Positions 34,361-42,214 of a stretch of 64,000 bases of DNA are shown piece by piece. The notes below the pieces were generated by a model. That model was not told the DNA's origin, made no database searches, and saw only the letters and a program-made list of their open reading frames with translations. Every line of letters starts with the position of its first letter. The stretch's first letter is position 1. Source of the DNA: Mucilaginibacter dorajii (lineage in GTDB: Bacteria; Bacteroidota; Bacteroidia; Sphingobacteriales; Sphingobacteriaceae); NCBI RefSeq assembly GCF_024808255.1, contig NZ_JANTYS010000004.1, forward strand, positions 186,001 to 250,000, written 5' to 3'. The position numbers and the translations under genes are program-made.

Positions 34361-34870
34361 TCGGATTTCGGATGTTCGATTTCGGATTTTTAATTTTTGA
34401 TTGTCCGATTTCTAATTCTCTGATTTCAGAATTATTTTTTTATTTCTAATTTATTAAGCCGTTGTCTCTCTTTTGCTGTTTTACCTATCGCGGTAAATAT
34501 TGCTGTGAGTTCATTAGCTTCTTTCTTTAATGCTGATATACTGTTTGAATCTACCAGCTCCGACTCTTCCATTACCTCTAACCAGTAGATAGATTCGTCG
34601 GCTTATTCTTCAACAATTATTATTTTATTTATAAAGTCAGCAGTCGATTTTCCTCTACATGCCGATCTGTAATTTGCACCAATGGACGTAGCGCATCTTA
34701 TCAATTGATTTGACAGTACATCCAGTGAACGTTTTCGTGGAAGTTGCTCTATAAACTTAATAATATCAATAGAAAACCTCAATGTCCTCCGTTTTAATTC
34801 TACCTTATCCACGTTTGCAAATCAAAAAATTCTAATTCCTTAATTCCGAAATCGAACATCCGAAATCCGA
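34361..34870. mobile_element. Inverted-repeat-flanked element carrying a broken four-helix-bundle gene
   Basis: Perfect 26-bp inverted repeats at 34361-34386 and 34845-34870 bound a 510-bp insert. It fills the pyrR-pyrB gap, starting 12 bp before pyrB and ending 7 bp from the pyrR stop codon. The only gene inside is a four-helix-bundle (S23/IVP-like) frame. In a read-through pyr transcript the arms would pair into a long stem, as in rRNA intervening sequences. No transposase is present. Confidence 0.7.
34432..34812 (-). pseudogene. Four-helix-bundle protein (S23/IVP family), interrupted by a stop
   Basis: Read through one in-frame stop, the frame runs 127 codons from a GTG at 34812 to TAA at 34432-34434. 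The first part reads LRFSIDIIKFIEQLPRKRSLDVLSNQLIRCATSIGANYRSAC, the family core. After IIIVEE a TAA stop (34603-34605) occurs where relatives have glutamate, and the frame then continues with ADESIYWLEVMEESELV, the conserved second half. One substitution (GAA to TAA) explains it. The family was first seen in 23S rRNA intervening sequences and is also related to the Avd protein of diversity-generating retroelements. Its biochemical role is unknown. Confidence 0.88.
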
Positions 34871-34877
34871 TATTATT

Positions 34878-35423
34878 TTATTGTGCCTCAGATACAAGTA
34901 CTATTTTATCTTCTCCATCAGTATCTTTCCAGCTTACCACTACTTTTTGGCTCGCGATGGAATCAACTTCTATCCCCACGTAATCAGCCGATACAGGTAT
35001 GTGCCTTGAATAGCGCCTATCAACTAAAGTCAATAACTCTACTTTCTCCGGGCGACCAAAGGCCTGCATGGCATCCATGGCAGCGCGTATAGTACGTCCG
35101 GTCCACAGTACATCGTCCATCATGATCACTTTTTTGCCTTCGATGATAAAATCAATTTTAGTTTGATTAGGCACCAGTGGTGATCCCTGCCTGCGGAAGT
35201 CATCGCGATAAAAAGTGATATCCAGGTCGCCCTGCATAATTTTACTTTCGGGAAGTATCTTGCGGAGTTCTTCGGCAACACGGCGGGCCAAATAAATGCC
35301 ACGCGGCTGAATACCAATCAATACCGAACCCGAAAAATCGTTATGATTTTCAATTAACTGGCGACATAAACGTTGTATGGTAATCTGGAATTTTTGACCG
35401 TCGAGCAGTGTTAGATTTTGCAT
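34878..35423 (-). CDS. pyrR: Bifunctional pyr regulator / uracil phosphoribosyltransferase PyrR
   Basis: 181 residues from the ATG at 35423. PyrR binds pyr mRNA in Firmicutes and also makes UMP from uracil and PRPP. The PRPP loop is KVIMMDDVLWTGRTIRAAMDAM (about 95-116). IGIQPRGIYLARRVAEEL and DLDITFYRDDF are typical for PyrR. I see no obvious anti-terminator/terminator pair ahead of pyrB, so RNA regulation is unproven here. A longer TTG start at 35444 falls inside the -7 box and is rejected. Confidence 0.95.
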   Translation of the reverse strand: MQNLTLLDGQKFQITIQRLCRQLIENHNDFSGSVLIGIQPRGIYLARRVAEELRKILPESKIMQGDLDITFYRDDFRRQGSPLVPNQTKIDFIIEGKKVIMMDDVLWTGRTIRAAMDAMQAFGRPEKVELLTLVDRRYSRHIPVSADYVGIEVDSIASQKVVVSWKDTDGEDKIVLVSEAQ

Positions 35424-35441
35424 CGTATGGGTGGATTTGGG

Positions 35442-35449
35442 CAAAAATA
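35442..35449 (-). promoter_or_regulatory. -7 box TATTTTTG of pyrR
   Basis: Exact TAnnTTTG match, 18 nt before the preferred ATG. A CTCAAAACT-type repeat lies just upstream, at 35459-35490. Confidence 0.65.
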
Positions 35450-35458
35450 GTAAATAGT

Positions 35459-35490
35459 TTTCAGTTTTGAGTGATGAGTTTTGAAAGTAA
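35459..35490. repeat. CTCAAAACTC-family half repeat upstream of pyrR
   Basis: CAGTTTTGAGTGATGAGTTT shares its words with the repeats at 2487-2597 and within valS. Confidence 0.7.
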
Positions 35491-35551
35491 ACGAGTAGTA
35501 ATAGATTAATGGATTGGTGTTATTACTTCGTTGTCCGTCATGCATAACAAA

Positions 35552-35638
35552 TATGTCATTGCGAGGCACGAAGCAATCTCATACTCTACAGGGCAGATTT
35601 GCATAGTTCGCGATTGCTTCGTGCCTCGCAATGACATA
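35552..35638. repeat. GTCATTGCGAGGCACGAAGC palindromic element
   Basis: Perfect 27-bp arms at 35552-35578 and 35612-35638 around a 33-bp loop. A second copy with a changed but still paired arm lies at 56265-56348. Confidence 0.93.
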
Positions 35639-35687
35639 ATTTTATAGATTGTTTTCCAACTCAGATTTTGCGGATCGGATGATATTA

Positions 35688-36083
35688 TTACTGCTCAGAC
35701 AACAGTCTCAAAGCCGCCATAGCCCGCTCCGCATCCTTCTTCGCTACAAAAATATGATCATGGTAAAAAGCGGCAACAACATTGCAGCTAATTTCTTCTT
35801 TGGCCAATGCAGCGGCAAAAGCAGCGGTAAGCCCGGTTGCCTCTAATGACGAATGAATAGTTAGCGTGATCCAAGCGGCTATATAGCTATACTCCAGCCC
35901 GAGCGTATCGGCAATTTCTTTTTTGAGAATCACCGTTAGTGCTTCCTCTTCTTTAAAAGTGCCTATGACTTGTTTTATGTCGATGCTTTGATCGCCTGAT
36001 ACGGTGCAGTAAACATAATCGCCCTCATTTAAAATAGGGGTCATGGTTTTGAGAAGGGTATTTAGGTTGGTTTCGCCGGTCAT
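35688..36083 (-). CDS. ACT-domain protein
   Basis: 131 residues. Two small ACT-like units can be seen: residues ~20-60 (GDYVYCTVSGDQSI) and ~65-128 (SYIAAWITLTIHSSLEATGLTAAFAAALAKEEISCNVVAAFYHDHIFV). This is the arrangement of the DUF2241/CASTOR-like group, which bind amino acids or other small ligands. No catalytic domain is attached, so a sensor role is inferred. It sits just after the rpsA terminator and has its own transcription unit. Confidence 0.85.
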   Translation of the reverse strand: MTGETNLNTLLKTMTPILNEGDYVYCTVSGDQSIDIKQVIGTFKEEEALTVILKKEIADTLGLEYSYIAAWITLTIHSSLEATGLTAAFAAALAKEEISCNVVAAFYHDHIFVAKKDAERAMAALRLLSEQ

Positions 36084-36099
36084 GATTAATTAAGGTTAT

Positions 36100-36132
36100 A
36101 AAAAAAGCCCTTCCGAATGATCGGAAGGGCTT
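36100..36132 (-). terminator. rpsA terminator
   Basis: Perfect 12-bp stem AAGCCCTTCCGA / TCGGAAGGGCTT with an ATGA loop; seven A bases at 36100-36106 give the U tract on the minus strand. It starts 23 bp past the rpsA stop codon. Confidence 0.95.
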
Positions 36133-36154
36133 AAGAATTGCTTAGTTTAAAAGC

Positions 36155-38134
36155 TTATGCTTCTTCGCCTTCAGATTCTTTTTTAGCAGCAGGGGCTGGC
36201 GCAGCTTTGCGGGCTTTGCTTTCAGCGCCTTCCATTTGCTCTTTTAACTGAGCTAATACGCTAAGGTCACCTAAAGTTGATTTTTCAACTGATTCTTTCA
36301 CTTTTTTCACCGCGTTGCTTGCAGATTTTGCTTCTTTTTTGCGGTTTTCAAATTCCTGTACACGAGCGTCAGCGCGGGCTTCTTCCCAGATACGTGAGTG
36401 TGAAATAACGATACGTTTGTTTTCTTTGTTAAATTCAATGATTTTGAATTCAGCAGCTTCTTCAGCTTTAACGCTTTTGCCGTCTTCTTTAACCAGGTGT
36501 TTGGTTGGCGCAAAGCCTTCAACACCGTAAGGTAAAGCTACGATTGCACCTTTGTCAGTTACTTTCAACACAGTACCTTCATGAATTGAATCAATTGTGA
36601 AGATGGTTTCAAAAGTATCCCAAGGGTTTTCTTCAAGCTGTTTGTGGCCTAAGCTTAATTTGCGGTTATCAATATCAAGTTCTAAAACAACCACGTTTAA
36701 TTTTTCACCAACTTTAGTGAATTCATTAGGGTGGTTAACTTTTTTAGACCATGATAAGTCGCTGATGTGAATTAAGCCGTCGATGCCGTCTTCCAGTTCA
36801 ACAAACACACCAAAGTTGGTCATGTTTTTAACTGTAGCAACGTGAGTTGTGCCAATAGCATATTTCTCACCGGCATTTTGCCATGGATCAGGAGTTAATT
36901 GTTTAACACCTAAACTCATTTTGCGTTCGTCGCGGTCAAGTGTTAACACTTGTGCTTCAATCTCATCGCTAACTTTCAGGAATTCCTGAGGGTTGCGTAA
37001 GTTTTGTGACCATGACATTTCTGATACGTGGATCAAACCTTCAACACCAGGGATGATTTCAAGGAAAGCGCCGTAATCAGCAACAGTAACAATACGTCCT
37101 TTTACTTTTGAGCCTACAACGATGTTCTCGTCAAGTGACTGCCAAGGGTGTGGAGTTAATTGTTTTAAGCCCAAAGCAATACGTTTTTTCTCGTCATCAA
37201 AGTCAAGAACAACAACGTTGATCTTTTGATCCAATGCAAGAATTTCACGTGGATGCTCAATACGGCCCCAAGAGATATCAGTAATGTGTAATAAACCATC
37301 AACACCACCAAGGTCAATAAATACACCAAAGTCTGTAATGTTTTTAACAGTACCTTCCAATACCTGACCTTTTTCAAGACGGGCAACGATCTCTGTTTTT
37401 TGGTTTTCCAAATCGTCTTCAATCAGCACTTTGTGCGATACCACTACGTTTTTAAACTCGTGGTTAATTTTAACAACTTTGAATTCCATTGTTTTACCTA
37501 CGTACACATCGTAATCCCTGATAGGTTTAATGTCGATTTGTGAACCTGGTAAGAAGGCTTCAACGCCCATAATATCTACAATCAAACCACCTTTAGTTCT
37601 GCTCTTAACAAAACCAGTGATGATCTCATCATTATCAAGTGCTGAATTAATGCGCTCCCATGATTTTTGAGTTTTTGCACGTTTACGTGAAAGTACTAAC
37701 TGACCGTTAGCATCTTCTTGTGATTCTACAAATACGTCAACTGTGTCACCGATCTTAAGATCTGGTGTATCACGGAATTCTGATACTGAAACTAAACCGT
37801 CTGATTTAAATCCTACGTTTAATACTACATCTTTATTGTTAACATTAACAACCGTACCAGTGATGATTTCGCCTTTGGTGATAGAGCTGAAAGTTCCATC
37901 ATACAATTTTTCGAATTTCTCACGGTCGCTATCGCTGTAGTTACCAAATTTTTTGTCATCTGCATCCCAGTCAAAATCTGCACTCGGTGTAGCTGCAATT
38001 TTAGATTTGATCTCTTCGATCGAGATTGAATCAGCTTCTGATTCAATAGTTTCTTTTTCGCCAGATGCGGTAACTGTACCCAGTTCAGCTTCTTTCGCTT
38101 TTAATTCTTTTTCTGCTTCTTGTTTTTTTGCCAT
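36155..38134 (-). CDS. rpsA: 30S ribosomal protein S1
   Basis: 659 residues from the ATG at 38134. Six S1 RNA-binding repeats are visible, for example EIITGTVVNVNNKDVVLNVGFKSDGLV, GQVLEGTVKNITDFGVFIDLGGVDGLLHITDISWGRI and HVATVKNMTNFGVFVELEDGIDGLIHISDLSW. A lysine/alanine-rich tail ends the protein. S1 helps the 30S subunit bind mRNA, especially leaders without a strong Shine-Dalgarno, as is usual in this phylum. An upstream ATG at 38191 lies on the far side of the -7 box and cannot be in the mRNA. A GGAG sits about 14 nt before the chosen start, and a hairpin precedes it. Confidence 0.96.
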   Translation of the reverse strand: MAKKQEAEKELKAKEAELGTVTASGEKETIESEADSISIEEIKSKIAATPSADFDWDADDKKFGNYSDSDREKFEKLYDGTFSSITKGEIITGTVVNVNNKDVVLNVGFKSDGLVSVSEFRDTPDLKIGDTVDVFVESQEDANGQLVLSRKRAKTQKSWERINSALDNDEIITGFVKSRTKGGLIVDIMGVEAFLPGSQIDIKPIRDYDVYVGKTMEFKVVKINHEFKNVVVSHKVLIEDDLENQKTEIVARLEKGQVLEGTVKNITDFGVFIDLGGVDGLLHITDISWGRIEHPREILALDQKINVVVLDFDDEKKRIALGLKQLTPHPWQSLDENIVVGSKVKGRIVTVADYGAFLEIIPGVEGLIHVSEMSWSQNLRNPQEFLKVSDEIEAQVLTLDRDERKMSLGVKQLTPDPWQNAGEKYAIGTTHVATVKNMTNFGVFVELEDGIDGLIHISDLSWSKKVNHPNEFTKVGEKLNVVVLELDIDNRKLSLGHKQLEENPWDTFETIFTIDSIHEGTVLKVTDKGAIVALPYGVEGFAPTKHLVKEDGKSVKAEEAAEFKIIEFNKENKRIVISHSRIWEEARADARVQEFENRKKEAKSASNAVKKVKESVEKSTLGDLSVLAQLKEQMEGAESKARKAAPAPAAKKESEGEEA

Positions 38135-38154
38135 TAAATAATTTATCTCCTTTT

Positions 38155-38172
38155 CCCAATTTGTTAATTGGG
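38155..38172 (-). promoter_or_regulatory. 5' hairpin of the rpsA leader
   Basis: CCCAATT-AACA-AATTGGG (in mRNA sense) is a perfect 7-bp stem placed at or next to the predicted mRNA 5' end and just ahead of the GGAG. It may stabilise the mRNA or bind S1 for feedback. Confidence 0.6.
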
Positions 38173-38176
38173 ACTG

Positions 38177-38184
38177 CAAAGGTA
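38177..38184 (-). promoter_or_regulatory. -7 box TACCTTTG of rpsA
   Basis: Exact TAnnTTTG match, 42 nt before the chosen ATG, giving a leader of about 35 nt that contains the hairpin. Confidence 0.65.
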
Positions 38185-38334
38185 CAGACATATTTTTATT
38201 TAAAAAAGAATTATTTAATGTTAATTGCTGATAATTAGGCAGTTTTTATCCGGATTGAAGGATTTTTGGAGTAAGGAGCAAGGATGAAGGCCTTTTTGCA
38301 GAAAGGGACGTTCTATATCAATTGATTAAGGGCC

Positions 38335-38997
38335 TTATAATTTGCTGCCAATCTCATCAAATATCTCCATAAAACCACCCAATAAGTAATCGCGGTAGCT
38401 GCTAAGCACTTCGTTCATTTGGCTTTCATGTTGTTCGGTAAATGGATCTTTCCAAACCCGCATACAAATGCGTTTAAGGGCGTAAGAGATCTGGTGTGTT
38501 TCTGCATAGGTATGCAGGTACTTGCTTTTCTTGAAGTTTTCGTAAAACTTGAAGAACACTGCCGTATCTGCCAGGCCCGAGAAGGTTAAAAACTCATCTA
38601 TAGTTTCTGTTTTACAACCAGCCAGGTGGGCATAAAAATCATCTACTTTTACTTCACCGGTGGTAAGTAACAGGTTATCAATAATCAATTCAAGCGCTAT
38701 ATGTCCTAAAAAAAATGGCTTTACCGGCGAACCTGTTATTGCAGGTAACAATTGTTTTTTTAGCTCGTGCGAGTGAAAGATGAAAAATTCGGATGAGTGA
38801 AAATACTTATCTACTGCCAGGTGCTTGTTCCAGCCGGCAATGATGGAATTAACATCAGGGTTGGGGGGGTGTAGTTTTTCGGGCCGCAGAATAACGTGCT
38901 TATCTGCATTTTTCAACAGGTCTGGCAATACCGTTCCCAATACATGGTAACAGTTGGTGGTATGCCTGTCGAAATAAAAGTGCGATAAAAAATTCAT
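38335..38997 (-). CDS. AcpH-like (DUF479) phosphodiesterase-family protein
   Basis: 220 residues. The start MNFLSHFYFDRHTTNCYHVLGTVLPDLLKN matches the layout of acyl-carrier-protein phosphodiesterase AcpH (MNFLAHLYLS...GNFLPDF). An FLGHIALELIIDNLLL segment carries a histidine/acidic pair like the HD-type metal site. AcpH removes the 4'-phosphopantetheine from ACP. Similarity here is only partial, so activity is uncertain. Divergent from the acyltransferase gene. Confidence 0.75.
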   Translation of the reverse strand: MNFLSHFYFDRHTTNCYHVLGTVLPDLLKNADKHVILRPEKLHPPNPDVNSIIAGWNKHLAVDKYFHSSEFFIFHSHELKKQLLPAITGSPVKPFFLGHIALELIIDNLLLTTGEVKVDDFYAHLAGCKTETIDEFLTFSGLADTAVFFKFYENFKKSKYLHTYAETHQISYALKRICMRVWKDPFTEQHESQMNEVLSSYRDYLLGGFMEIFDEIGSKL

Positions 38998-39096
38998 AAG
39001 CGTATGGATGCAATATACTATGATTTAAAGATACACAGGGTATCTTGGATTACGATATATCACTGTTTAAAAAATAGATGTATTATTGCCTGCAAT

Positions 39097-40245
39097 ATGG
39101 AATATGTTGATGTGGCAAAAAAACCAAGGATCAGAACACTCGATTCTTTAAGGGGGATTGCTTCTCTTTCGGTTGTAGCTTCGCACATTTTAGGACTTCA
39201 TCTTTACCTCTCCCTTCGTTTATCCCCTTTTTATATTATAATGGCAGGACATGAGGCAGTTATTTTTTTCTTTGTGTTAAGCGGATATGTTTTAACCTAT
39301 CAATATTCATCCAATCCGGTTTATTCTTATCATAGATTTTTACTTCAGCGAATAATCAGGATCTATATTCCTTATATCATATCAATTTTCTTGTGTATAG
39401 TACTTTTATTAATTTGCAAGCCTGCTCATTTAGGCGATGCCTGGATACATATCATGTGGTCGGCGCCAATAACTTATGAACTAATTTTAAAGCACATCTT
39501 TTTCATTAGTAACTTTAATACCAAGGCTTTCAATCCCGTAATATGGTCGTTAGTTCATGAAATGCGTATGGCTATATTATTTCCAGTCTTACTCTACTTT
39601 TTAAAACTTAAACCCGCAAAAGCTTTTATAATATTATTTACGGTTTCAATTATAGCAATGGTTGTTATAGCCTTTAATATTGAGCCGTCGTTTGGCTTTT
39701 TAAATAGCTTTAGTTATACCCTATATTATTTTTACATCTTTTTTGTTGGTGGATTAATTGCCAGATACCAACAAGCGTTAACTTTATTTTATAGCAGCTT
39801 AAGTCCAAATAAAAAAATAGTTTCAATTATAGGTGCGATTTTGCTTTACAATTATTCAAACTTCATCCCATCTCTACTTGTAAACAAACATTTACCCGCA
39901 ATGGCTATTGAACCTGTTTCTACTATGGTTGGAGATCTTTTAACCGCCATCGCATCTTATTATTTAATTATAGCAGCAATAAGTACGTCAAACAACAAAG
40001 TACTTATCAGTAAAATACCTTTATTTTTTGGGAAAATATCTTATAGTTTATACCTTATCCACCTTCCTACCCTGGCTTTCATTTACTTTACTTTGTATGG
40101 TAAAATCTCAACTCCTATTATATTATGCATTGGCTTTATAGTCAGTTTACTTTTAGCGGCTATTTTTAATAAGTATGTAGAAAAACCAGCCATGGGGATG
40201 TCAAAGCATAACTTATTGAACAACCAGGCAGAAAAGCGGCTATAA
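39097..40245 (+). CDS. Acyltransferase-3 family membrane protein (OafA-like)
   Basis: 382 residues from the ATG at 39097, which places the family start RIRTLDSLRGIASLSVVASHI about 12 residues in. Ten or so membrane helices follow, with HEAVIFFFVLSGYVL and RFLLQRIIRIYIPYI typical for acyltransferase 3. SLVHEMRMAILFPVLLYF carries the conserved H-E. Such enzymes O-acetylate cell-surface polysaccharides. The gene is clearly richer in A and T than its neighbours (many ATA, TTA and TTT codons), which suggests recent transfer. An upstream in-frame ATG at 39004 would add a poorly conserved leader. Confidence 0.88.
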   Translation: MEYVDVAKKPRIRTLDSLRGIASLSVVASHILGLHLYLSLRLSPFYIIMAGHEAVIFFFVLSGYVLTYQYSSNPVYSYHRFLLQRIIRIYIPYIISIFLCIVLLLICKPAHLGDAWIHIMWSAPITYELILKHIFFISNFNTKAFNPVIWSLVHEMRMAILFPVLLYFLKLKPAKAFIILFTVSIIAMVVIAFNIEPSFGFLNSFSYTLYYFYIFFVGGLIARYQQALTLFYSSLSPNKKIVSIIGAILLYNYSNFIPSLLVNKHLPAMAIEPVSTMVGDLLTAIASYYLIIAAISTSNNKVLISKIPLFFGKISYSLYLIHLPTLAFIYFTLYGKISTPIILCIGFIVSLLLAAIFNKYVEKPAMGMSKHNLLNNQAEKRL

Positions 40246-40299
40246 TATTTTTTGTCTTCATCCTCTTTTTAAGTCCAGCCTATCGTATAATTATTCTTT

Positions 40300-40307
40300 T
40301 ATCTTTG
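40300..40307 (+). promoter_or_regulatory. -7 box TATCTTTG of tyrS
   Basis: Exact TAnnTTTG match, 22 nt before the tyrS ATG. Confidence 0.6.
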
Positions 40308-40329
40308 CAGCTTTGAAACAACACTTAAT

Positions 40330-41613
40330 ATGAACTTTGTTGAAGAACTAACCTGGCGCGGTATGCTGCATACCATTATGCCGGGCACCGAAGAGATGCT
40401 TAATAAAGGTATGGCTTCGGGCTATATAGGGTTTGATCCTACTGCCGATTCGCTGCACGTAGGTCACCTAACACAGATCATGACTTTGATTCACTTTCAA
40501 CGCGCCGGCCACAAGCCATTCGCGCTGGTGGGTGGTGCTACCGGTATGGTGGGTGATCCATCGGGCAAATCTGCCGAGCGTAATTTATTATCGGAGGATG
40601 TGCTGCAACATAACTTAGAGGCGGTTAAAGCCCAACTTACCCGTTTCCTGGATTTTGACAGCGGCATGAACAGCGCCGAAATGGTGAATAACTACGATTG
40701 GTTTAAGAATTTTACTTTCCTTGATTTTATCCGCGATGTGGGCAAGCACATCACCGTTAATTATATGATGGCTAAGGATTCGGTAAAAAAACGACTGGAG
40801 GGTGACACCGGCATGTCGTTCACCGAGTTTACTTACCAGTTGGTACAGGGCTATGATTTTTATTACCTGTGGAAAAACCATAACTGTACCATTCAAATGG
40901 GCGGTAGCGATCAGTGGGGTAATATTGTTACCGGTACCGAGTTTATTCGCCGCAAAGATGCCGGCGAAGCATTTGCCTTAACCACACAGTTGATTAAAAA
41001 AGCAGATGGAACCAAATTTGGCAAAACCGAAAGTGGCGCAGTTTGGTTAGATGCCGAACGTACATCGCCATACCAGTTTTACCAGTTTTGGCTAAACACA
41101 ACCGATGTGGATGCCAAGGCCTATATTCGGATCTTTACTTTGTATGACCGTGCCGTTATTGAAGCCTGGGAAGCCGAGCATGACGCGGCACCACATACCC
41201 GTATATTGCAAAAAGCACTGGCAAAAGATATTACCATCCGCGTACATGGCGAAGCTGAGTATGAAAAGGCTATCAAATCATCTGAGTTTTTATTTGGTAA
41301 CATTGGTATCGAGTTTTTGAACGAGCTTAACGATGCGGAGGTGCTGGCCTTATTTAGCGGCGTGCCTAACTTTAGCATCTCTTTAGATGAACTGAAAGAC
41401 GGCATAGCGGTTACCGATCTGCTTGCAGCCAAAACAACTGTTTTCCCGTCAAAAGGCGAGGCGAAAAAAATGATTGCCGGCGGTGGTGCTGCTATTAACA
41501 AAGTTAAAATTGCAACTGCCGACGATGTTTACAATACCGAAGCTTTAATTGGCGGGAAGTTTATTATAGTGCAAAAAGGAAAGAAGAACTACTTTTTGAT
41601 CATTGCAGAATAA
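40330..41613 (+). CDS. tyrS: Tyrosyl-tRNA synthetase
   Basis: 427-residue class I aminoacyl-tRNA synthetase. The HIGH motif is HVGH in [15 protein letters not shown] (about 38-50). Tyrosine-pocket residues are in [31 protein letters not shown], and the KMSKS equivalent is KFGKTESG near residue 228. The C-terminal S4-like RNA-binding domain begins near 355 ([21 protein letters not shown]). A strong terminator follows. Housekeeping, complete. Confidence 0.98.
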   Translation: MNFVEELTWRGMLHTIMPGTEEMLNKGMASGYIGFDPTADSLHVGHLTQIMTLIHFQRAGHKPFALVGGATGMVGDPSGKSAERNLLSEDVLQHNLEAVKAQLTRFLDFDSGMNSAEMVNNYDWFKNFTFLDFIRDVGKHITVNYMMAKDSVKKRLEGDTGMSFTEFTYQLVQGYDFYYLWKNHNCTIQMGGSDQWGNIVTGTEFIRRKDAGEAFALTTQLIKKADGTKFGKTESGAVWLDAERTSPYQFYQFWLNTTDVDAKAYIRIFTLYDRAVIEAWEAEHDAAPHTRILQKALAKDITIRVHGEAEYEKAIKSSEFLFGNIGIEFLNELNDAEVLALFSGVPNFSISLDELKDGIAVTDLLAAKTTVFPSKGEAKKMIAGGGAAINKVKIATADDVYNTEALIGGKFIIVQKGKKNYFLIIAE

Positions 41614-41643
41614 ATAAAAGCAATTCAATTACTTAGATGCAGG

Positions 41644-41671
41644 AGCGATGGCGAAAACCATCGCTTTTTTT
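41644..41671 (+). terminator. tyrS terminator
   Basis: AGCGATGG / CCATCGCT around CGAAAA, then a T run. An apparent longer start of the next gene at 41648 lies inside this hairpin. Confidence 0.92.
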
Positions 41672-41682
41672 GTGCGTAAAAA

Positions 41683-41714
41683 TTTGATAATGCGACAAAT
41701 GGTAATTATATTTG
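41683..41714 (+). promoter_or_regulatory. Promoter of the Xre/RES operon
   Basis: TTTG at 41683-41686, 20-bp spacer, TATATTTG at 41707-41714. The start codon is 5 nt further, so the mRNA is probably leaderless. Confidence 0.75.
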
Positions 41715-41716
41715 TA

Positions 41717-41729
41717 TATATGTCATATA
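41717..41729. promoter_or_regulatory. Palindrome TATATG-T-CATATA over the antitoxin start
   Basis: Perfect 13-bp dyad that includes the antitoxin ATG (41720) and the predicted transcription start. A candidate autoregulatory operator. Confidence 0.5.
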
Positions 41730-42214
41730 AAGAGAAGCGAAACAAAGATAATGTCCTGCACGAGCCAATGGCGGCTTACCAGGTATCTGCTCCTATGCCA
41801 TCTTTTTACAATTTGCTTGGCGGCAGCAAATCACTAAAGCTTTCTACAGATTTTGATGTTATTAACCTGGCCCGTAAAGGTTTCCCTAAAAGCGTTTTAT
41901 TGGCCTTGGCTAAAAAGATATCTTTAAACATACAGGAGCTTGCCAATATTTTGCACATCAGCGAGCGTACTTTACAACGTTACGAAGATGATGCCATCAT
42001 CAAAACAGAATACGCCGAAAAGGCCGTTGAACTTGCCCGCCTTTATACCCGTGGCGAGGATGTTTTTGGGTCGATAGATAAATTTAAGATCTGGATAAAA
42101 ACACCGTCATTGATTTTTAATGGTGAAGCACCAGTTACTATTTTGGATACTTCTGCCGGTTTTGATATGGTTTTTAAGGAGTTGGGCCGCATTGAACACG
42201 GTATTTTTGCCTGA
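41720..42214 (+). CDS. Xre/MbcA/ParS-type antitoxin
   Basis: 164 residues from the ATG at 41720; the longer frame from 41648 crosses the tyrS terminator and the promoter. The N-terminal half carries a helix-turn-helix (LNIQELANILHISERTLQRYEDD). The C-terminal ~60 residues form the toxin-binding ParS-like domain (AVELARLYTRGEDVFGSIDKFKIWIKTPSLIFNGEAPVTILDTSAGFDMVFKELGRIEHG), where GxxP and the aspartate stretch are typical. It should neutralise the RES toxin and repress the operon. Its TGA stop shares one base with the toxin ATG. Confidence 0.93.
   Translation: MSYKEKRNKDNVLHEPMAAYQVSAPMPSFYNLLGGSKSLKLSTDFDVINLARKGFPKSVLLALAKKISLNIQELANILHISERTLQRYEDDAIIKTEYAEKAVELARLYTRGEDVFGSIDKFKIWIKTPSLIFNGEAPVTILDTSAGFDMVFKELGRIEHGIFA

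Noticed and set aside
34349..34877. Idea that the pyrR-pyrB gap is a classical PyrR attenuator
   Set aside because: The stem here is formed by 26-bp arms almost 460 bp apart around a gene; no short anti-terminator/terminator pair with a U tract was seen.
35649..35846. 65-residue plus-strand open frame
   Set aside because: Antisense to the ACT-domain gene, which has a clear family match.
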